Below are positions 51,925 through 61,561 of a DNA stretch of 64,000 bases, piece by piece. The notes beneath the pieces are model-generated. The model was given only the letters and a program-made list of their open reading frames with translations, was not told where the DNA came from and did not search any database. Each line of letters starts with the position of its first letter. Within the stretch, counting starts at the first letter, position 1. The stretch lies in the NCBI RefSeq assembly GCF_046197875.1, contig NZ_CP166991.1:558001-622000 (forward strand), in the 5' to 3' direction. The DNA is from Methanobrevibacter_A acididurans. Its GTDB lineage: Archaea > Methanobacteriota > Methanobacteria > Methanobacteriales > Methanobacteriaceae. A program made the position numbers and the translations under genes.

Positions 51925-52557
51925 TTGAAAAAGATTTATTTTTTGATATTATTTTTATTACTTTTAAGTATTAGTTTTGCTAGTGTTTATGCTGATTCTA
52001 ATATTAATATTAATGTAATAATTAATGGTCAGCAAGTATCTATAACTGATTCTTCATTAAACTTTTTAGATTCTAATAGAGCCAATATGGATAATGAAAT
52101 TATAAATTTCACTGCAAATCAAGTAGTAGATATGTATGCTAGCACGGAATCTTACAAGCAAGGGGTATCTGATATTGCAAAAACTTATGGGTATGATGTT
52201 GTTACTGTGAATATTGATTCAGATTTAAATGATGGATCTCTTCCTTTGGTTTCAGCTGTCAAGGGTACTAGCATGACTCCAACTTTGCATAGTGGGGATA
52301 TTATTATAATTAATCGTACTCAAGAAATTAAAACTGGAGATGTGGTTGTTTGTAATGATACTGAGTATGGTTTGATTGTTAAAAGAGTAGGTGAAGTTAA
52401 TGGGGCTAATGTTTATTTACAAAGTGATAATAAATCTAAAGAGTTAATTAATGATGGGGGATTATTTTATGTTGAGGAAGGTTTACATAAATGGGTTACT
52501 CTTGATAGAATTTATGGTGTAGTTAAATATGATTTAACTGAAAATTCTACTAGTTGA
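51925..52557 (+). CDS. Secreted signal peptidase-like (S26) serine protease
   Basis: 210 residues with a Lys-start N-terminal helix K-K-I-Y-F-L-I-L-F-L-L-L-L-S that looks like a cleavable signal peptide or anchor ending near A-S-V-Y-A. Residues about 25-105 form an unknown outer segment. The catalytic part has V-K-G-T-S116-M-T-P-T-L and L-I-V-K153-R-V, the Ser-Lys pair of the S26A type; archaeal signal peptidases usually have His in place of Lys. It is short and lacks the large second domain of LepB. GGAGATGAT is inside a longer reading from 51910, so TTG 51925 is the start. Substrate unknown; aroD lies 28 nt upstream. Confidence 0.8.
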   Translation: MKKIYFLILFLLLLSISFASVYADSNININVIINGQQVSITDSSLNFLDSNRANMDNEIINFTANQVVDMYASTESYKQGVSDIAKTYGYDVVTVNIDSDLNDGSLPLVSAVKGTSMTPTLHSGDIIIINRTQEIKTGDVVVCNDTEYGLIVKRVGEVNGANVYLQSDNKSKELINDGGLFYVEEGLHKWVTLDRIYGVVKYDLTENSTS

Positions 52558-52597
52558 ATTTAATATTTTTATTTAAAATTAGAAAAAATATTATATG

Positions 52598-52621
52598 TGG
52601 AGAATTTTTAATTTTTCTCCA
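52598..52621. terminator. Hairpin between the S26 protease and htpX
   Basis: TGGAGAA (52598-52604) pairs with TTCTCCA (52615-52621) around a T/A loop, between two converging genes; A+T-rich sequence follows on both strands. Confidence 0.55.
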
Positions 52622-52639
52622 TAAATTAAAGTTTTTGTT

Positions 52640-53611
52640 TTATTCTTTTCCTGTTTGGATGTCACTTAATCTTTTTACTCTTTTTAACATGTCTGGGTGG
52701 GTGCTGAATAGTTCCATGATTTTGCTACCAGTGCTGATTTTAACATTTTCGGTTTGTAATTTTTCTAGTTCATCTGCTCCAAGGATTCCGTCACGGTTGA
52801 AATCTACTTGTGAGAATTCTGAAATATCTCTTTGTGTATTACTTACATCATTTAAGAAAAATGCTTTACTTCCTTCTACATCTTTAATTTCTTGGGGGTT
52901 ACATTGTGCTGCACCATATACTAGTTTGTATAATGCGCTTGCAAGGTATTGTGGTTGGTTTCCAAATTCTACACTTGCTTGGTCTGCATAATATTCACGT
53001 GTCCGGCTGATAAATAAAACGATTAATTGTCCTAAAGCATAACATACCATTGCTATTAAACCAAGTATTATACCTGCTCCATTGTCATTGTCTCCTTGGA
53101 ACATTGTGCTTAATGCAACATAATAACATATCATAGGGATAGCACTTACAAGAGTGGTTATTACCATATCATTATGTTTTAAATGTCCCATTTCGTGTCC
53201 AAGCACTGCTTTTAATTCGTCACGGTTAACTACTCCAAGAATTCCTCTTGTTACACAAATATGTCCACTACGTCTAGTTCGGCCATATGCAAAAGCATTT
53301 GGTATATTTGTTTCACTAATACCTATTTTTGGCATTGGTACATCTGCAGCTAGTGCTAATTCTTCAACCATTTGGTAAATGTTTGGTGCTTCTTCACGAG
53401 TAACATGTTTAACACCCATACTCATTTCAACAAGTTTAGGTCCCATTAAGTATTGTATAAATATTAATAGTAACCCTATGAGGGCATAAGCACTCACTCC
53501 TAAGTTTATACCAAGTATTCCTAAAACTAAGAATAATATGATATATACCATTGCAAATAATGCTATCATGGCTAAAGTTAATCTGATTCTTAATTTCCAT
53601 GTTCCTTTCAA
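52640..53611 (-). CDS. htpX: HtpX-like membrane metalloprotease (M48)
   Basis: Zn protease of the inner membrane that degrades damaged membrane proteins. 323 residues: two N-terminal membrane helices (A-L-F-A-M-V-Y-I-I-L-F-L and A-L-I-G-L-L-L-I-F), the catalytic G-H-E-M-G-H-L-K-H near residue 138, two further helices, and the zinc Glu in S-R-T-R-E-Y-Y-A-D-Q-A near residue 210. The C-terminal F-S-T-H-P segment is conserved. Single gene on the minus strand, converging with the S26 protease gene. Confidence 0.93.
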   Translation of the reverse strand: MKGTWKLRIRLTLAMIALFAMVYIILFLVLGILGINLGVSAYALIGLLLIFIQYLMGPKLVEMSMGVKHVTREEAPNIYQMVEELALAADVPMPKIGISETNIPNAFAYGRTRRSGHICVTRGILGVVNRDELKAVLGHEMGHLKHNDMVITTLVSAIPMICYYVALSTMFQGDNDNGAGIILGLIAMVCYALGQLIVLFISRTREYYADQASVEFGNQPQYLASALYKLVYGAAQCNPQEIKDVEGSKAFFLNDVSNTQRDISEFSQVDFNRDGILGADELEKLQTENVKISTGSKIMELFSTHPDMLKRVKRLSDIQTGKE

Positions 53612-53832
53612 TTTATTTACTCCTTAAATTTTTTTATGATAATTAGTTAATTTTATAAGTATATAAATACTTTCAATATTTTCTTATAAATTAAATTTCA
53701 ATTTTATAAACAATTAATAAAACTATTTAGAATACATTTGATAATGGGGAATATGTTATTATCTTTAACTTTAAAAAAGTATATTAATGTTAATAATTAT
53801 AATTTAATTAAGAATTTAAATAATGATGCAAA

Positions 53833-55710
53833 ATGTATACGCTAACACATATTGACTTGGATAATAATACTAAAAAGAATGTAACTCTTAGAGATTTGAA
53901 AGAATATCACCATTTTTCAGATAAAATTCATGATGTTAAAGAATTAGAACACTCTCCCATTGCTAATAATATTGATTTCAGTATTGGTGTTTTAGAACCC
54001 TTGGATGGTGCTGAAGACTTTGTTTATGTATATTTAAATCGGCCAGTTGTTAAATTTGGTGATAAAACTGATAATATTATAGGAAGATCCTATAAAGACT
54101 TATTTTCAAATGTTAAGGAATTTAATTCTTTTGATTGTTTAATGCGAGCTTGGAATGAAAATCGTAGGATTAACACAATAGTTTTAATTTATAAAGATAA
54201 TAATTTATTGTTTGCTTTAAACATTTATTATGTTCGTGAAGATGACTATTTAATAATTTATAGTAAAGATATTACAGATTATGCTAAACTTAAACAAGAA
54301 CATGAAAAACTATTTTATAATTCTAAAGATGGGTTTTTAATCATGAATTATAAAGGGGAGGTTTTGCATACTAATAATAAGTTTTTTGAAATTTTAGGTT
54401 ATTCTATTGAAGATTTTATGCAAGTTAACCCTTTATCTTGGATTTTAAAAAATGTTGAAGTCATTTCTTTAACTGATGAAGAATATGGAAATATGTTAGA
54501 ATTATTAGATGAAGTTATTAGTCATAGAATTAAAAATACTACTTTTGATGTTAAATACCCATTGAAAAATGGTAAATATGGTTATCTTCATGTTTTTGCA
54601 GTTCCTACTAAATATGAAAATCAGGATGTAGCTCAAATTAGTATTACAGATATTACTAAATCTAAGAAAAAAGAAATTGAAGCATTAAGATTACATAAAA
54701 ATCTTAATACTATTCAAGGTATGGCAAAAATTGCTATTTCTTCATATAATTTTAAGAATATTCAATGGACTACTGAAATTTTTAATATTCTTGATATGGA
54801 TCCTTCAAAACATGATTATGAAAATATTAATACTTATTTAGATTTGATTCTTGATGAGGATCGTAGTATTTTTGATGATGCAATTTCTAAGTTAAATCCT
54901 GATAATCCTCAAATTTCATTAACTGTTCGTGTTAAAACTTTTAATGGTAAAATTAAGTATATCGCTCAACTTAATAAAGCATTTTATGATGATGATGGTA
55001 ATTGTAAAGTTGTTATTGGTTTTATTCAAGATGTTACTCAACAAAAAGTTTATGAAGATAAATTACGTAATGCTTTATCTGAGAAAAATGAATATGCTGA
55101 TGATTTAGAACTTATTTTGGATGAGAAGGATGTTCTTATTAATGAGGTTCATGATCGTGTTAAGAATAATCTTCAAATTATTCAAAGTATATTCGATTTA
55201 GAAATGCATTTTAATCCAGATAATCCTTCAGCTACTGTTCGTAAGACTTATAATCGTGTTAAATCTATGGCTTTTGCGCATGAACAAGTTTATGATGATT
55301 TGGATTCTAATCGTGTTATTGATGCTTCTGTTTATATTAGACAAACAGTTTTAACATTGTTTTCTTATTATAATACTAAAATCCGTCCAGTTTTTGAATT
55401 AGATAATATAACTTTACCTTTAAATATTGTTATTCCGTTAGGTTTAATTTTAAATGAGTTATGTATTAATACTATTCAACACGCTTTTGATAAAGGTAAT
55501 GAAGGTGTATTTTCAGTTGTTCTTAAAAAGGGTTCTGAAAATGTTGTTCTTATTGTTAAAGATAATGGTCATGGAGCGCCAACTGATTTTTCACCAGTTT
55601 CAGATAGTAATTTAGGAATAAATATTATAAATAATTTAGTTAGTCAAATAGATGGTAAAGTTGAATATTTAAGTGAAAGTACTGGGTTTTCAGTTTTAAT
55701 CACTTTTTAA
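53833..55710 (+). CDS. Cytosolic PAS sensor histidine kinase (HisKA_2)
   Basis: 625 residues without membrane segments. Order: N-terminal domain (1-145) similar to that of the kinase at 37979; PAS (about 155-275, with G-F-L-I-M-N and N-N-K-F-F-E-I-L-G-Y); second PAS-like part (about 290-415); HisKA_2 box E-V-H440-D-R-V-K-N-N-L-Q; HATPase_c with N-E-L-C-I-N-T-I-Q-H, V-K-D-N-G-H-G and L-G-I-N-I-I. The phosphoacceptor His is present, unlike in the other kinase, but the second His of the usual pair is Asp. No response regulator is adjacent, so the partner is elsewhere. ATG with no clear ribosome site. Confidence 0.88.
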   Translation: MYTLTHIDLDNNTKKNVTLRDLKEYHHFSDKIHDVKELEHSPIANNIDFSIGVLEPLDGAEDFVYVYLNRPVVKFGDKTDNIIGRSYKDLFSNVKEFNSFDCLMRAWNENRRINTIVLIYKDNNLLFALNIYYVREDDYLIIYSKDITDYAKLKQEHEKLFYNSKDGFLIMNYKGEVLHTNNKFFEILGYSIEDFMQVNPLSWILKNVEVISLTDEEYGNMLELLDEVISHRIKNTTFDVKYPLKNGKYGYLHVFAVPTKYENQDVAQISITDITKSKKKEIEALRLHKNLNTIQGMAKIAISSYNFKNIQWTTEIFNILDMDPSKHDYENINTYLDLILDEDRSIFDDAISKLNPDNPQISLTVRVKTFNGKIKYIAQLNKAFYDDDGNCKVVIGFIQDVTQQKVYEDKLRNALSEKNEYADDLELILDEKDVLINEVHDRVKNNLQIIQSIFDLEMHFNPDNPSATVRKTYNRVKSMAFAHEQVYDDLDSNRVIDASVYIRQTVLTLFSYYNTKIRPVFELDNITLPLNIVIPLGLILNELCINTIQHAFDKGNEGVFSVVLKKGSENVVLIVKDNGHGAPTDFSPVSDSNLGINIINNLVSQIDGKVEYLSESTGFSVLITF

Positions 55711-55835
55711 TAAACTTTTTTTCATGATAAATTTTATTATATATGAAAATCTTATAAATGTATTAGATAACTTATTTTAATAAATATTATTTAAAATGAT
55801 TTTTTTAAAGAATTAAATAATTGGTGATTAATAAA

Positions 55836-56783
55836 ATGATTGGTCCATGGGTAGAAAAATATAGACCTCAAAGTTTAGATGATATTGTAGGTCAAACACA
55901 AATTATAAACAGACTTGAAAAGTATGTTAATGAAGAAAGTATGCCTAATCTTATGTTTACTGGCCCTGCAGGTGTTGGTAAAACAACTACTGCTTTAAGT
56001 TTAGCTAAAGCTGTTCTTGGAGATTATTGGAAACAAAATTTTTTAGAGTTAAATGCTTCTGATGCTAGAGGAATTGATACTGTACGAAATAATATTAAAA
56101 ACTTTTGCCGTTTAAAACCTGTTGGTGCTCCATTTCGTATAATTTTCCTTGATGAAGTTGATAATATGACTAAAGATGCTCAACATGCTCTTCGTCGTGA
56201 AATGGAAATGTATACTAAGACTGCTAGTTTCATTTTAAGTTGTAATTATTCAAGTAAAATCATAGACCCTATCCAATCTCGTTGTGCTATTTTCAGATTC
56301 GCACCACTTAAAGGTGAAGATATTAATAAACGATTGGAATATATTGCAAGCTCTGAGGGTTTTGAATTTGATGAAGAAGCTATCAAAACAATTGTTTATT
56401 TTGCTGAAGGGGATATGCGTAAATCTGTTAATATGTTACAATCTGCAGCTTCTGAAGGGGAAGTTATTTCTGAAAATGCAGTATATGATGTTGTAAGTAA
56501 AGCTAGACCTGAAGATATTAATAATTTAGTTACAAAAGCCCTTACTGGTGATTTTATGGGTGCTAGGAATATTTTACGTGAAACAATGGTTTTACATGGT
56601 ACTAGTGGTGAAGATATGATTAATCAAATCTATCAAGAAGTTAGTAGACGTGTTATGGATGATAAAATGGAAGGTAAAGTGTATATGGATTTAATTGAAG
56701 GTATTGCTGATACAGATTTCCGTATACGTGAAGGGGCCAATCCTAGAATACAATTAGAAGCGTTACTCGCTAAATTCTTATAA
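55836..56783 (+). CDS. rfcS: Replication factor C small subunit
   Basis: Clamp loader ATPase subunit that opens PCNA rings on primed DNA. 315 residues: W-V-E-K-Y-R-P-Q at the start, Walker A G-P-A-G-V-G-K-T-T near residue 42, Walker B F-L-D-E-V-D-N near residue 105, and the S-R-C arginine finger motif in I-Q-S-R-C-A-I near residue 147. GGTGAT lies inside a longer reading from TTG 55821, so ATG 55836 is the start. The large subunit follows 35 nt downstream. No intein is present. Confidence 0.96.
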   Translation: MIGPWVEKYRPQSLDDIVGQTQIINRLEKYVNEESMPNLMFTGPAGVGKTTTALSLAKAVLGDYWKQNFLELNASDARGIDTVRNNIKNFCRLKPVGAPFRIIFLDEVDNMTKDAQHALRREMEMYTKTASFILSCNYSSKIIDPIQSRCAIFRFAPLKGEDINKRLEYIASSEGFEFDEEAIKTIVYFAEGDMRKSVNMLQSAASEGEVISENAVYDVVSKARPEDINNLVTKALTGDFMGARNILRETMVLHGTSGEDMINQIYQEVSRRVMDDKMEGKVYMDLIEGIADTDFRIREGANPRIQLEALLAKFL

Positions 56784-56818
56784 ATATGAATTAAAATATT
56801 AAAAGGACTTTACATAAC

Positions 56819-58348
56819 ATGTTATGGACAGATAAATACCGACCACAAACCTTTAAAGAATTATTAGGTAATGGTAAAAGTAAAAAACAAATAGAACATT
56901 GGGTTAATGAGTGGAAAAAAGGTAATCCTCAAAAACCATTACTTTTAGTTGGACCTGCAGGTATAGGTAAAACATCTTTAGCTTATATAATAGCTAAAGA
57001 ATTCTCTGAACATATAGAATTAAATGCCAGTGATAAAAGATCTTATGATATATTAATGAGTACTATTGGAGAATCCTCTAGTACACATTCTCTTTTTGGT
57101 GAATCATATAAACTTCTTATCTTAGATGAAGTAGATGGTATTAATGGTAATGATGATCGTGGAGGATCACGTGCTATTAATAAAATTATTAAAGAATCTA
57201 AACAACCTATGATTATGATGGCTAATGATTTTTATAGTAAACGATTAACCACTATTAAAACTAAATGTCTTGTAATTAAAATGACTAAAGTTCACACTAA
57301 CTCTGTAGGTGCTGCATTAAAAAAAATCTGCAGAAAAGAAGGAATAGATTTTGATCCTGAAGCTATAAAAGTTTTAGCTAAAAACAGTAATGGAGATATG
57401 CGTGCAGCAATCAATACTTTACAAGCTGCAAGTGAAGACGGTGAAAAATTTGAATTATCAAATTTAGATAATATTTCACAAAAAGATAACACTAATAATA
57501 TTTTTGACACTGTACGTACAGTTCTTAAAAGTAGAACAGTTAATCATATTAAACCAGATATGATGATTGATGAAGATCCTACTCTTGTAATGGAATATAT
57601 TGCAGAAAATATTCCCCATGAATATGAAAAACCATCTGAAATAAAAAATGCATATGAAAATATTGCTAAAGCTGATTTGTACTTTGGAAGAGCAAGAGCT
57701 ACAAGGGATTATACTTACTGGAGATATGCATCTGATTTTATGGGGCCAGGTGTTGCTTTAAGTAAAAAAGAAACTTATCGTAAATTTACAAGATTAACAG
57801 GAGCTCAAGCTTTTCGTTTAATGGGTCAAACACGGGGTAAACGAGCTTTACGTGATCGTATTGCTGAAAAAATGGAAAATAAAATGCACGTTTCATTAGA
57901 AGTAGCATATACTATGTTTCCTTCATTTGAAATTATTTTCCAAAATGATGAAATGGCTTATGAAATCAGTAGCTTTTTAGAATTAGAAGATGATGAGATT
58001 AAACGCTTCCGTAAAAGAAAAATTCCAAAAAAAGTCATTAAGAAAATGGAAAAAGAAATTAATGAAGCTAAACGTTTAGAACGTGAAGAACTTAATAAGA
58101 ATATAAAAACAGGAATTTATCGGGAATCTACTAAAAAAACTTTAAATAAAGTAAAAGAAAATGCAGAAGAAAAAGTTAAGGATTCTAAATCTGATGATGA
58201 TTCTAATGTAATTAGTAATGAAAATCCTGAAAAAGAAAATTTTAAACCAGAAGAGAAAGAATCTAAACCTAAAAAGTCTAAAAAACCTAAAAAAGAAAAA
58301 GAATCTGAAAAGTTAGATAAGGGACAAACTAGTTTATTTAGTTTTTAA
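56819..58348 (+). CDS. rfcL: Replication factor C large subunit
   Basis: Large clamp loader subunit, 509 residues. Seen: W-T-D-K-Y-R-P-Q at the start, Walker A G-P-A-G-I-G-K-T-S near residue 43, Walker B L-I-L-D-E-V-D-G near residue 99, and T-K-C in the finger region. The last 100 residues are a charged Lys/Glu/Ser-rich tail ending in the PCNA-binding box G-Q-T-S-L-F-S-F. In the holoenzyme one RfcL joins four RfcS. Encoded right after rfcS; the tail is rich in K-E repeats and probably unfolded. Confidence 0.96.
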   Translation: MLWTDKYRPQTFKELLGNGKSKKQIEHWVNEWKKGNPQKPLLLVGPAGIGKTSLAYIIAKEFSEHIELNASDKRSYDILMSTIGESSSTHSLFGESYKLLILDEVDGINGNDDRGGSRAINKIIKESKQPMIMMANDFYSKRLTTIKTKCLVIKMTKVHTNSVGAALKKICRKEGIDFDPEAIKVLAKNSNGDMRAAINTLQAASEDGEKFELSNLDNISQKDNTNNIFDTVRTVLKSRTVNHIKPDMMIDEDPTLVMEYIAENIPHEYEKPSEIKNAYENIAKADLYFGRARATRDYTYWRYASDFMGPGVALSKKETYRKFTRLTGAQAFRLMGQTRGKRALRDRIAEKMENKMHVSLEVAYTMFPSFEIIFQNDEMAYEISSFLELEDDEIKRFRKRKIPKKVIKKMEKEINEAKRLEREELNKNIKTGIYRESTKKTLNKVKENAEEKVKDSKSDDDSNVISNENPEKENFKPEEKESKPKKSKKPKKEKESEKLDKGQTSLFSF

Positions 58349-58380
58349 AATTATCCTTTTTAAAATCTTTTTCCCTTTTT

Positions 58381-59055
58381 TTAATGATTTTTTTCAATAA
58401 ATTTTTTAGATTTAAGAATATTTTCTTTATATTGAGGTATGATTTCTGATATGAAATCCATAAAGCTTAAACTTAATTTTCCATAAGTTCTTGCAGGATA
58501 ATCTGTTTTATTATTGTTATCTAAAAAGCTGTTTATCCATTCATTAGAAACATTAATAAAAGGATAAATAATTGGAACATTTTCATTATTGTTATGTCTT
58601 TTGAAATTAATACCTTCACCTGTGAAGATATCGGATAATATATTATATGCTTCAATATTTAAGGTTAAACTACTAATTTTTTTATTTATTTTAAAATTAT
58701 CTTTATCCTTGTATTCAACGAAATTTATTCCGTATTTTCTACTATAAGGTTCCAGTATAATTATTATTAATTCATCAGTTGAATCTTTAATTTCTGGAAG
58801 TAAAACAGTGTCTTTTGGTTTTAGTTGGTGGGATAAAATTTTACTTGCATGATTACAAATTTTTTGAAGTAAACTACTTCTTAATATTTTTATTTCAGGA
58901 TAATATTTATTGAAAGTTTGCTCTCGTTTTCTACTGAATTTACTGAAACGTAAATTATTTATGTAGATAATTTCAGGTGTGTAACTGATAAAGCGAGTAT
59001 CTACTCCTATAATTTTTAAAAGTTTCAATACTTCTTTTTTGTTGGTGGATGTCAT
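58381..59055 (-). CDS. Unrecognised protein, Lys/Ile-rich
   Basis: 224 residues that I do not recognise. It starts T-S-T-N-K-K-E-V-L-K-L-L-K and contains L-K-P-K-D-T-V-L-L-P-E-I-K-D-S-T-D-E-L near residue 95 and D-Y-P-A-R-T-Y-G-K-L-S near residue 187; only one Cys; no membrane helix. Good coding composition and lack of an overlapping gene support that it is real. Converges with rfcL (32-nt gap) and follows aroE on the minus strand, 38 nt from it. Its composition resembles the rest of the window. Confidence 0.6.
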   Translation of the reverse strand: MTSTNKKEVLKLLKIIGVDTRFISYTPEIIYINNLRFSKFSRKREQTFNKYYPEIKILRSSLLQKICNHASKILSHQLKPKDTVLLPEIKDSTDELIIIILEPYSRKYGINFVEYKDKDNFKINKKISSLTLNIEAYNILSDIFTGEGINFKRHNNNENVPIIYPFINVSNEWINSFLDNNNKTDYPARTYGKLSLSFMDFISEIIPQYKENILKSKKFIEKNH

Positions 59056-59093
59056 AATTTTTAGAATTTAAAAAGAAAGAATAATATTGGGAT

Positions 59094-59969
59094 TTATATT
59101 TTCTTTTCTTCTATTTTTGTGGTTAAAATTTCTCTTAATTTATTTTCCATAATATCTTTTGGTGCTTCTTTACCAGTCCATATTTTTATTGCTTCTGCAG
59201 CTTGGTAAATTAACATTTTTACACCGTTTACTGTTTTTGCTCCTGCTTCTTTTGCTTCTTTAATTAAGTTTGTTTCAATTGGATTGTAGACTATATCATT
59301 TACAATTATGTCTTCAGGTATTTCATCAGCATGTAATATAGGGTTTTGGTCAGGATATCCTTTCATTCCAAGGGGTGTTGTGTTTATTAAGATATCTGTT
59401 TGTTGTGCTTGAAGTATTAAATTATCCATATTGTCATAGTTTAAATCTGATAGTATTCCAGTATTTTTAATATTGCTTGTTAATTCTTCTGCTTTAGCTA
59501 AATCCCGATTTATCACTGTTAATGAGTTTATACCTGAATGTGCTAATTGGTAACATATTGCTCTGCTTGCTCCACCAGCACCAACTACAAGTATGTCTTT
59601 ATTTGTTACACTTGTTTTGTTTTCTAGGGCATGTAAACATCCTATTCCATCTGTATTGTAACCAATAGCTTCATTATTCTCGAATTTTATAGTGTTAACT
59701 GCTCCAATTTCTTTAGCTATCGGGTCTAAGTGGTTTAAAGTTACAAGTACATTTTTTTTATGAGGTATAGTTACATTTAAACCTTTGATATTTAATTTGT
59801 TAGCTCCTCCAATAGCAGATCCAAGATTTTCACTTAATACGTGAAAAGGTAAATAAACATAATTTAAGTTTAAATATTCAAATGCAGCATTATTTATTAT
59901 TGGACTAAAACTGTGTTCTATAGGATCTCCAATAACTCCAATAATATTTGTTGTTCCATCAATAATCAT
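59094..59969 (-). CDS. aroE: Shikimate dehydrogenase
   Basis: NADPH-dependent reduction of 3-dehydroshikimate to shikimate. 291 residues: G-D-P-I-E-H-S-F-S-P near residue 15 (substrate site), N-V-T-I-P-H-K near residue 65 with the catalytic Lys, V-G-A-G-G-A-S-R-A near residue 130 (NADP loop) and I-N-R-D just after it, plus N-T-T-P-L-G-M near residue 196. Separate from the other aro genes in this window. The minus-strand neighbour at 58381 may share its transcript. Confidence 0.95.
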   Translation of the reverse strand: MIIDGTTNIIGVIGDPIEHSFSPIINNAAFEYLNLNYVYLPFHVLSENLGSAIGGANKLNIKGLNVTIPHKKNVLVTLNHLDPIAKEIGAVNTIKFENNEAIGYNTDGIGCLHALENKTSVTNKDILVVGAGGASRAICYQLAHSGINSLTVINRDLAKAEELTSNIKNTGILSDLNYDNMDNLILQAQQTDILINTTPLGMKGYPDQNPILHADEIPEDIIVNDIVYNPIETNLIKEAKEAGAKTVNGVKMLIYQAAEAIKIWTGKEAPKDIMENKLREILTTKIEEKKI

Positions 59970-60245
59970 TTTTTAATTTCACCTTTATGGATAAATTTAA
60001 TTTTTAATATTTTATTATTATAAATAAAAATCAGTATTTAATATATTTATTATTATTTTTTATCTTATAAATATATTAAAGGATTAAGAAAGTTTTTATT
60101 ATAGTATTATTTATTTTGAATTCATATTTTTATTAAATATTTTTAATAAGCATAACAACTAATATTTAATTAATAATAAATTTTTAACATTAATAAATTA
60201 TAATTATATTAATAAAAAAATTATTTTCATGGAGATAAACAATTT

Positions 60246-61532
60246 ATGGAATTTAATAGACCTAGAGGAACAAGAGATTTCCTATTTGATGAAATGAGAG
60301 AAAGAAAAAGAGTAGAAAATATATTACGTGATGTTTTTCAATCATATGCTTTTCAAGAAATTAAAACACCAATTTTTGAAGAATTAGAATTATTCACAAC
60401 AAAATCTGGTGAAGAAATAGTGGATCAATTGTATAATTTTAAGGATAAAAGTGATCGTGAAATTACATTACGTCCAGAAATCACTGCACCAGTTGCTAGA
60501 TTATATTTAAATGAATTAACAAAAACAGCAAAACCAATTAAATTATATTATTATGGTAGTTGTTTTAGATATGAACGACCTCAAAAAGGTAGATTTAGAC
60601 AATTTTGGCAATTTGGATGTGAACTCATAGGAGCAAGAAGTCCTGATGGTGAAGCAGAAGTATTAAGTATGTGTAATACTTCCTTAGAAAGATTAGGTAT
60701 AAAAACTGCAGAAATACATATTAATCATCTTGGAATTATAAGAGGTTTATTCAAACACTTTGATATAGATTCTGATACTCAAAGAGAATTAATGATAATA
60801 ATAGATAAAGGGGATAAAGATTTATTAAAAGAATCTCTTATTGGGGAAAAACCATTAATAGATAATCCTGAATTAAATGCAGTACTCATTGACTTAATTG
60901 ATATGGTGGGGAATAAAAATATTATTAAAAATATTGAAGATTTAGTTGGGGATTATGAAGAAACTGTAGATAGTATAGATGAATTAAAAGATTTAATAAA
61001 AGCTTTAGATAGTTATAATCTTGAAAATTATAAACTAAATTTAGGTGTAGCAAGAGGTTTAGATTATTATACTGGAATAGTTTTTGAAGTATACATTCCT
61101 GAACTTGGAGCACAAAAACAAGTTTGTGGGGGAGGAACTTATAGTCTTATAAAAATATTTGGTGGTGATGAAGTAGAATCTACAGGTTTTGCTTTTGGAT
61201 TTGATAGATTGATGAATGCAATTAAAGAACCAGAAGTTTTAACTCCTTATATTGATGCTTATGTTTTACCTATAAATGAAGAAACACACTTTGAATCATT
61301 TACTATAGCGACAAAACTTAGAAATCAAGGAGTAAAAACTGAAGTGGATTTATCTACTCGAAAATTTAAAAAAGCATTAAAACATGCTAATAAATTGAAA
61401 GTTCCTTATGTTGTGATGGTAGGTAAAAGAGATTTAGATCAAGGTTCAGTAACACTTAAAAATATGTATAGTGGAGAACAAGAAATTGTTAGTGTTAATG
61501 TACTTGCTGATACTATTAAAAAACATTTATAA
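60246..61532 (+). CDS. hisS: Histidyl-tRNA synthetase
   Basis: Class II synthetase, 428 residues. Seen: F-N-R-P-R-G-T-R-D-F at the start, L-R-P-E-I-T-A-P near residue 76, motif 2 in C-F-R-Y-E-R-P-Q-K-G-R near residue 106, L-G-V-A-R-G-L-D-Y-Y-T-G near residue 265, and an anticodon domain at the end. The upstream gap (59970-60245) holds only A+T-rich promoter sequence. hisI follows 29 nt later, linking tRNA-His charging with histidine synthesis in one operon. Start ATG preceded by ATGGAGAT. Confidence 0.95.
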   Translation: MEFNRPRGTRDFLFDEMRERKRVENILRDVFQSYAFQEIKTPIFEELELFTTKSGEEIVDQLYNFKDKSDREITLRPEITAPVARLYLNELTKTAKPIKLYYYGSCFRYERPQKGRFRQFWQFGCELIGARSPDGEAEVLSMCNTSLERLGIKTAEIHINHLGIIRGLFKHFDIDSDTQRELMIIIDKGDKDLLKESLIGEKPLIDNPELNAVLIDLIDMVGNKNIIKNIEDLVGDYEETVDSIDELKDLIKALDSYNLENYKLNLGVARGLDYYTGIVFEVYIPELGAQKQVCGGGTYSLIKIFGGDEVESTGFAFGFDRLMNAIKEPEVLTPYIDAYVLPINEETHFESFTIATKLRNQGVKTEVDLSTRKFKKALKHANKLKVPYVVMVGKRDLDQGSVTLKNMYSGEQEIVSVNVLADTIKKHL

Positions 61533-61561
61533 TTAAAATTATTTAAAGGAGGAATAAATTA

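Noticed and set aside
58381..59055. PP-loop ATPase reading for the unknown gene
   Set aside because: Only a faint K-D-S-T segment resembles a PP-loop; the S-G-G-x-D-S core and other family marks are missing.
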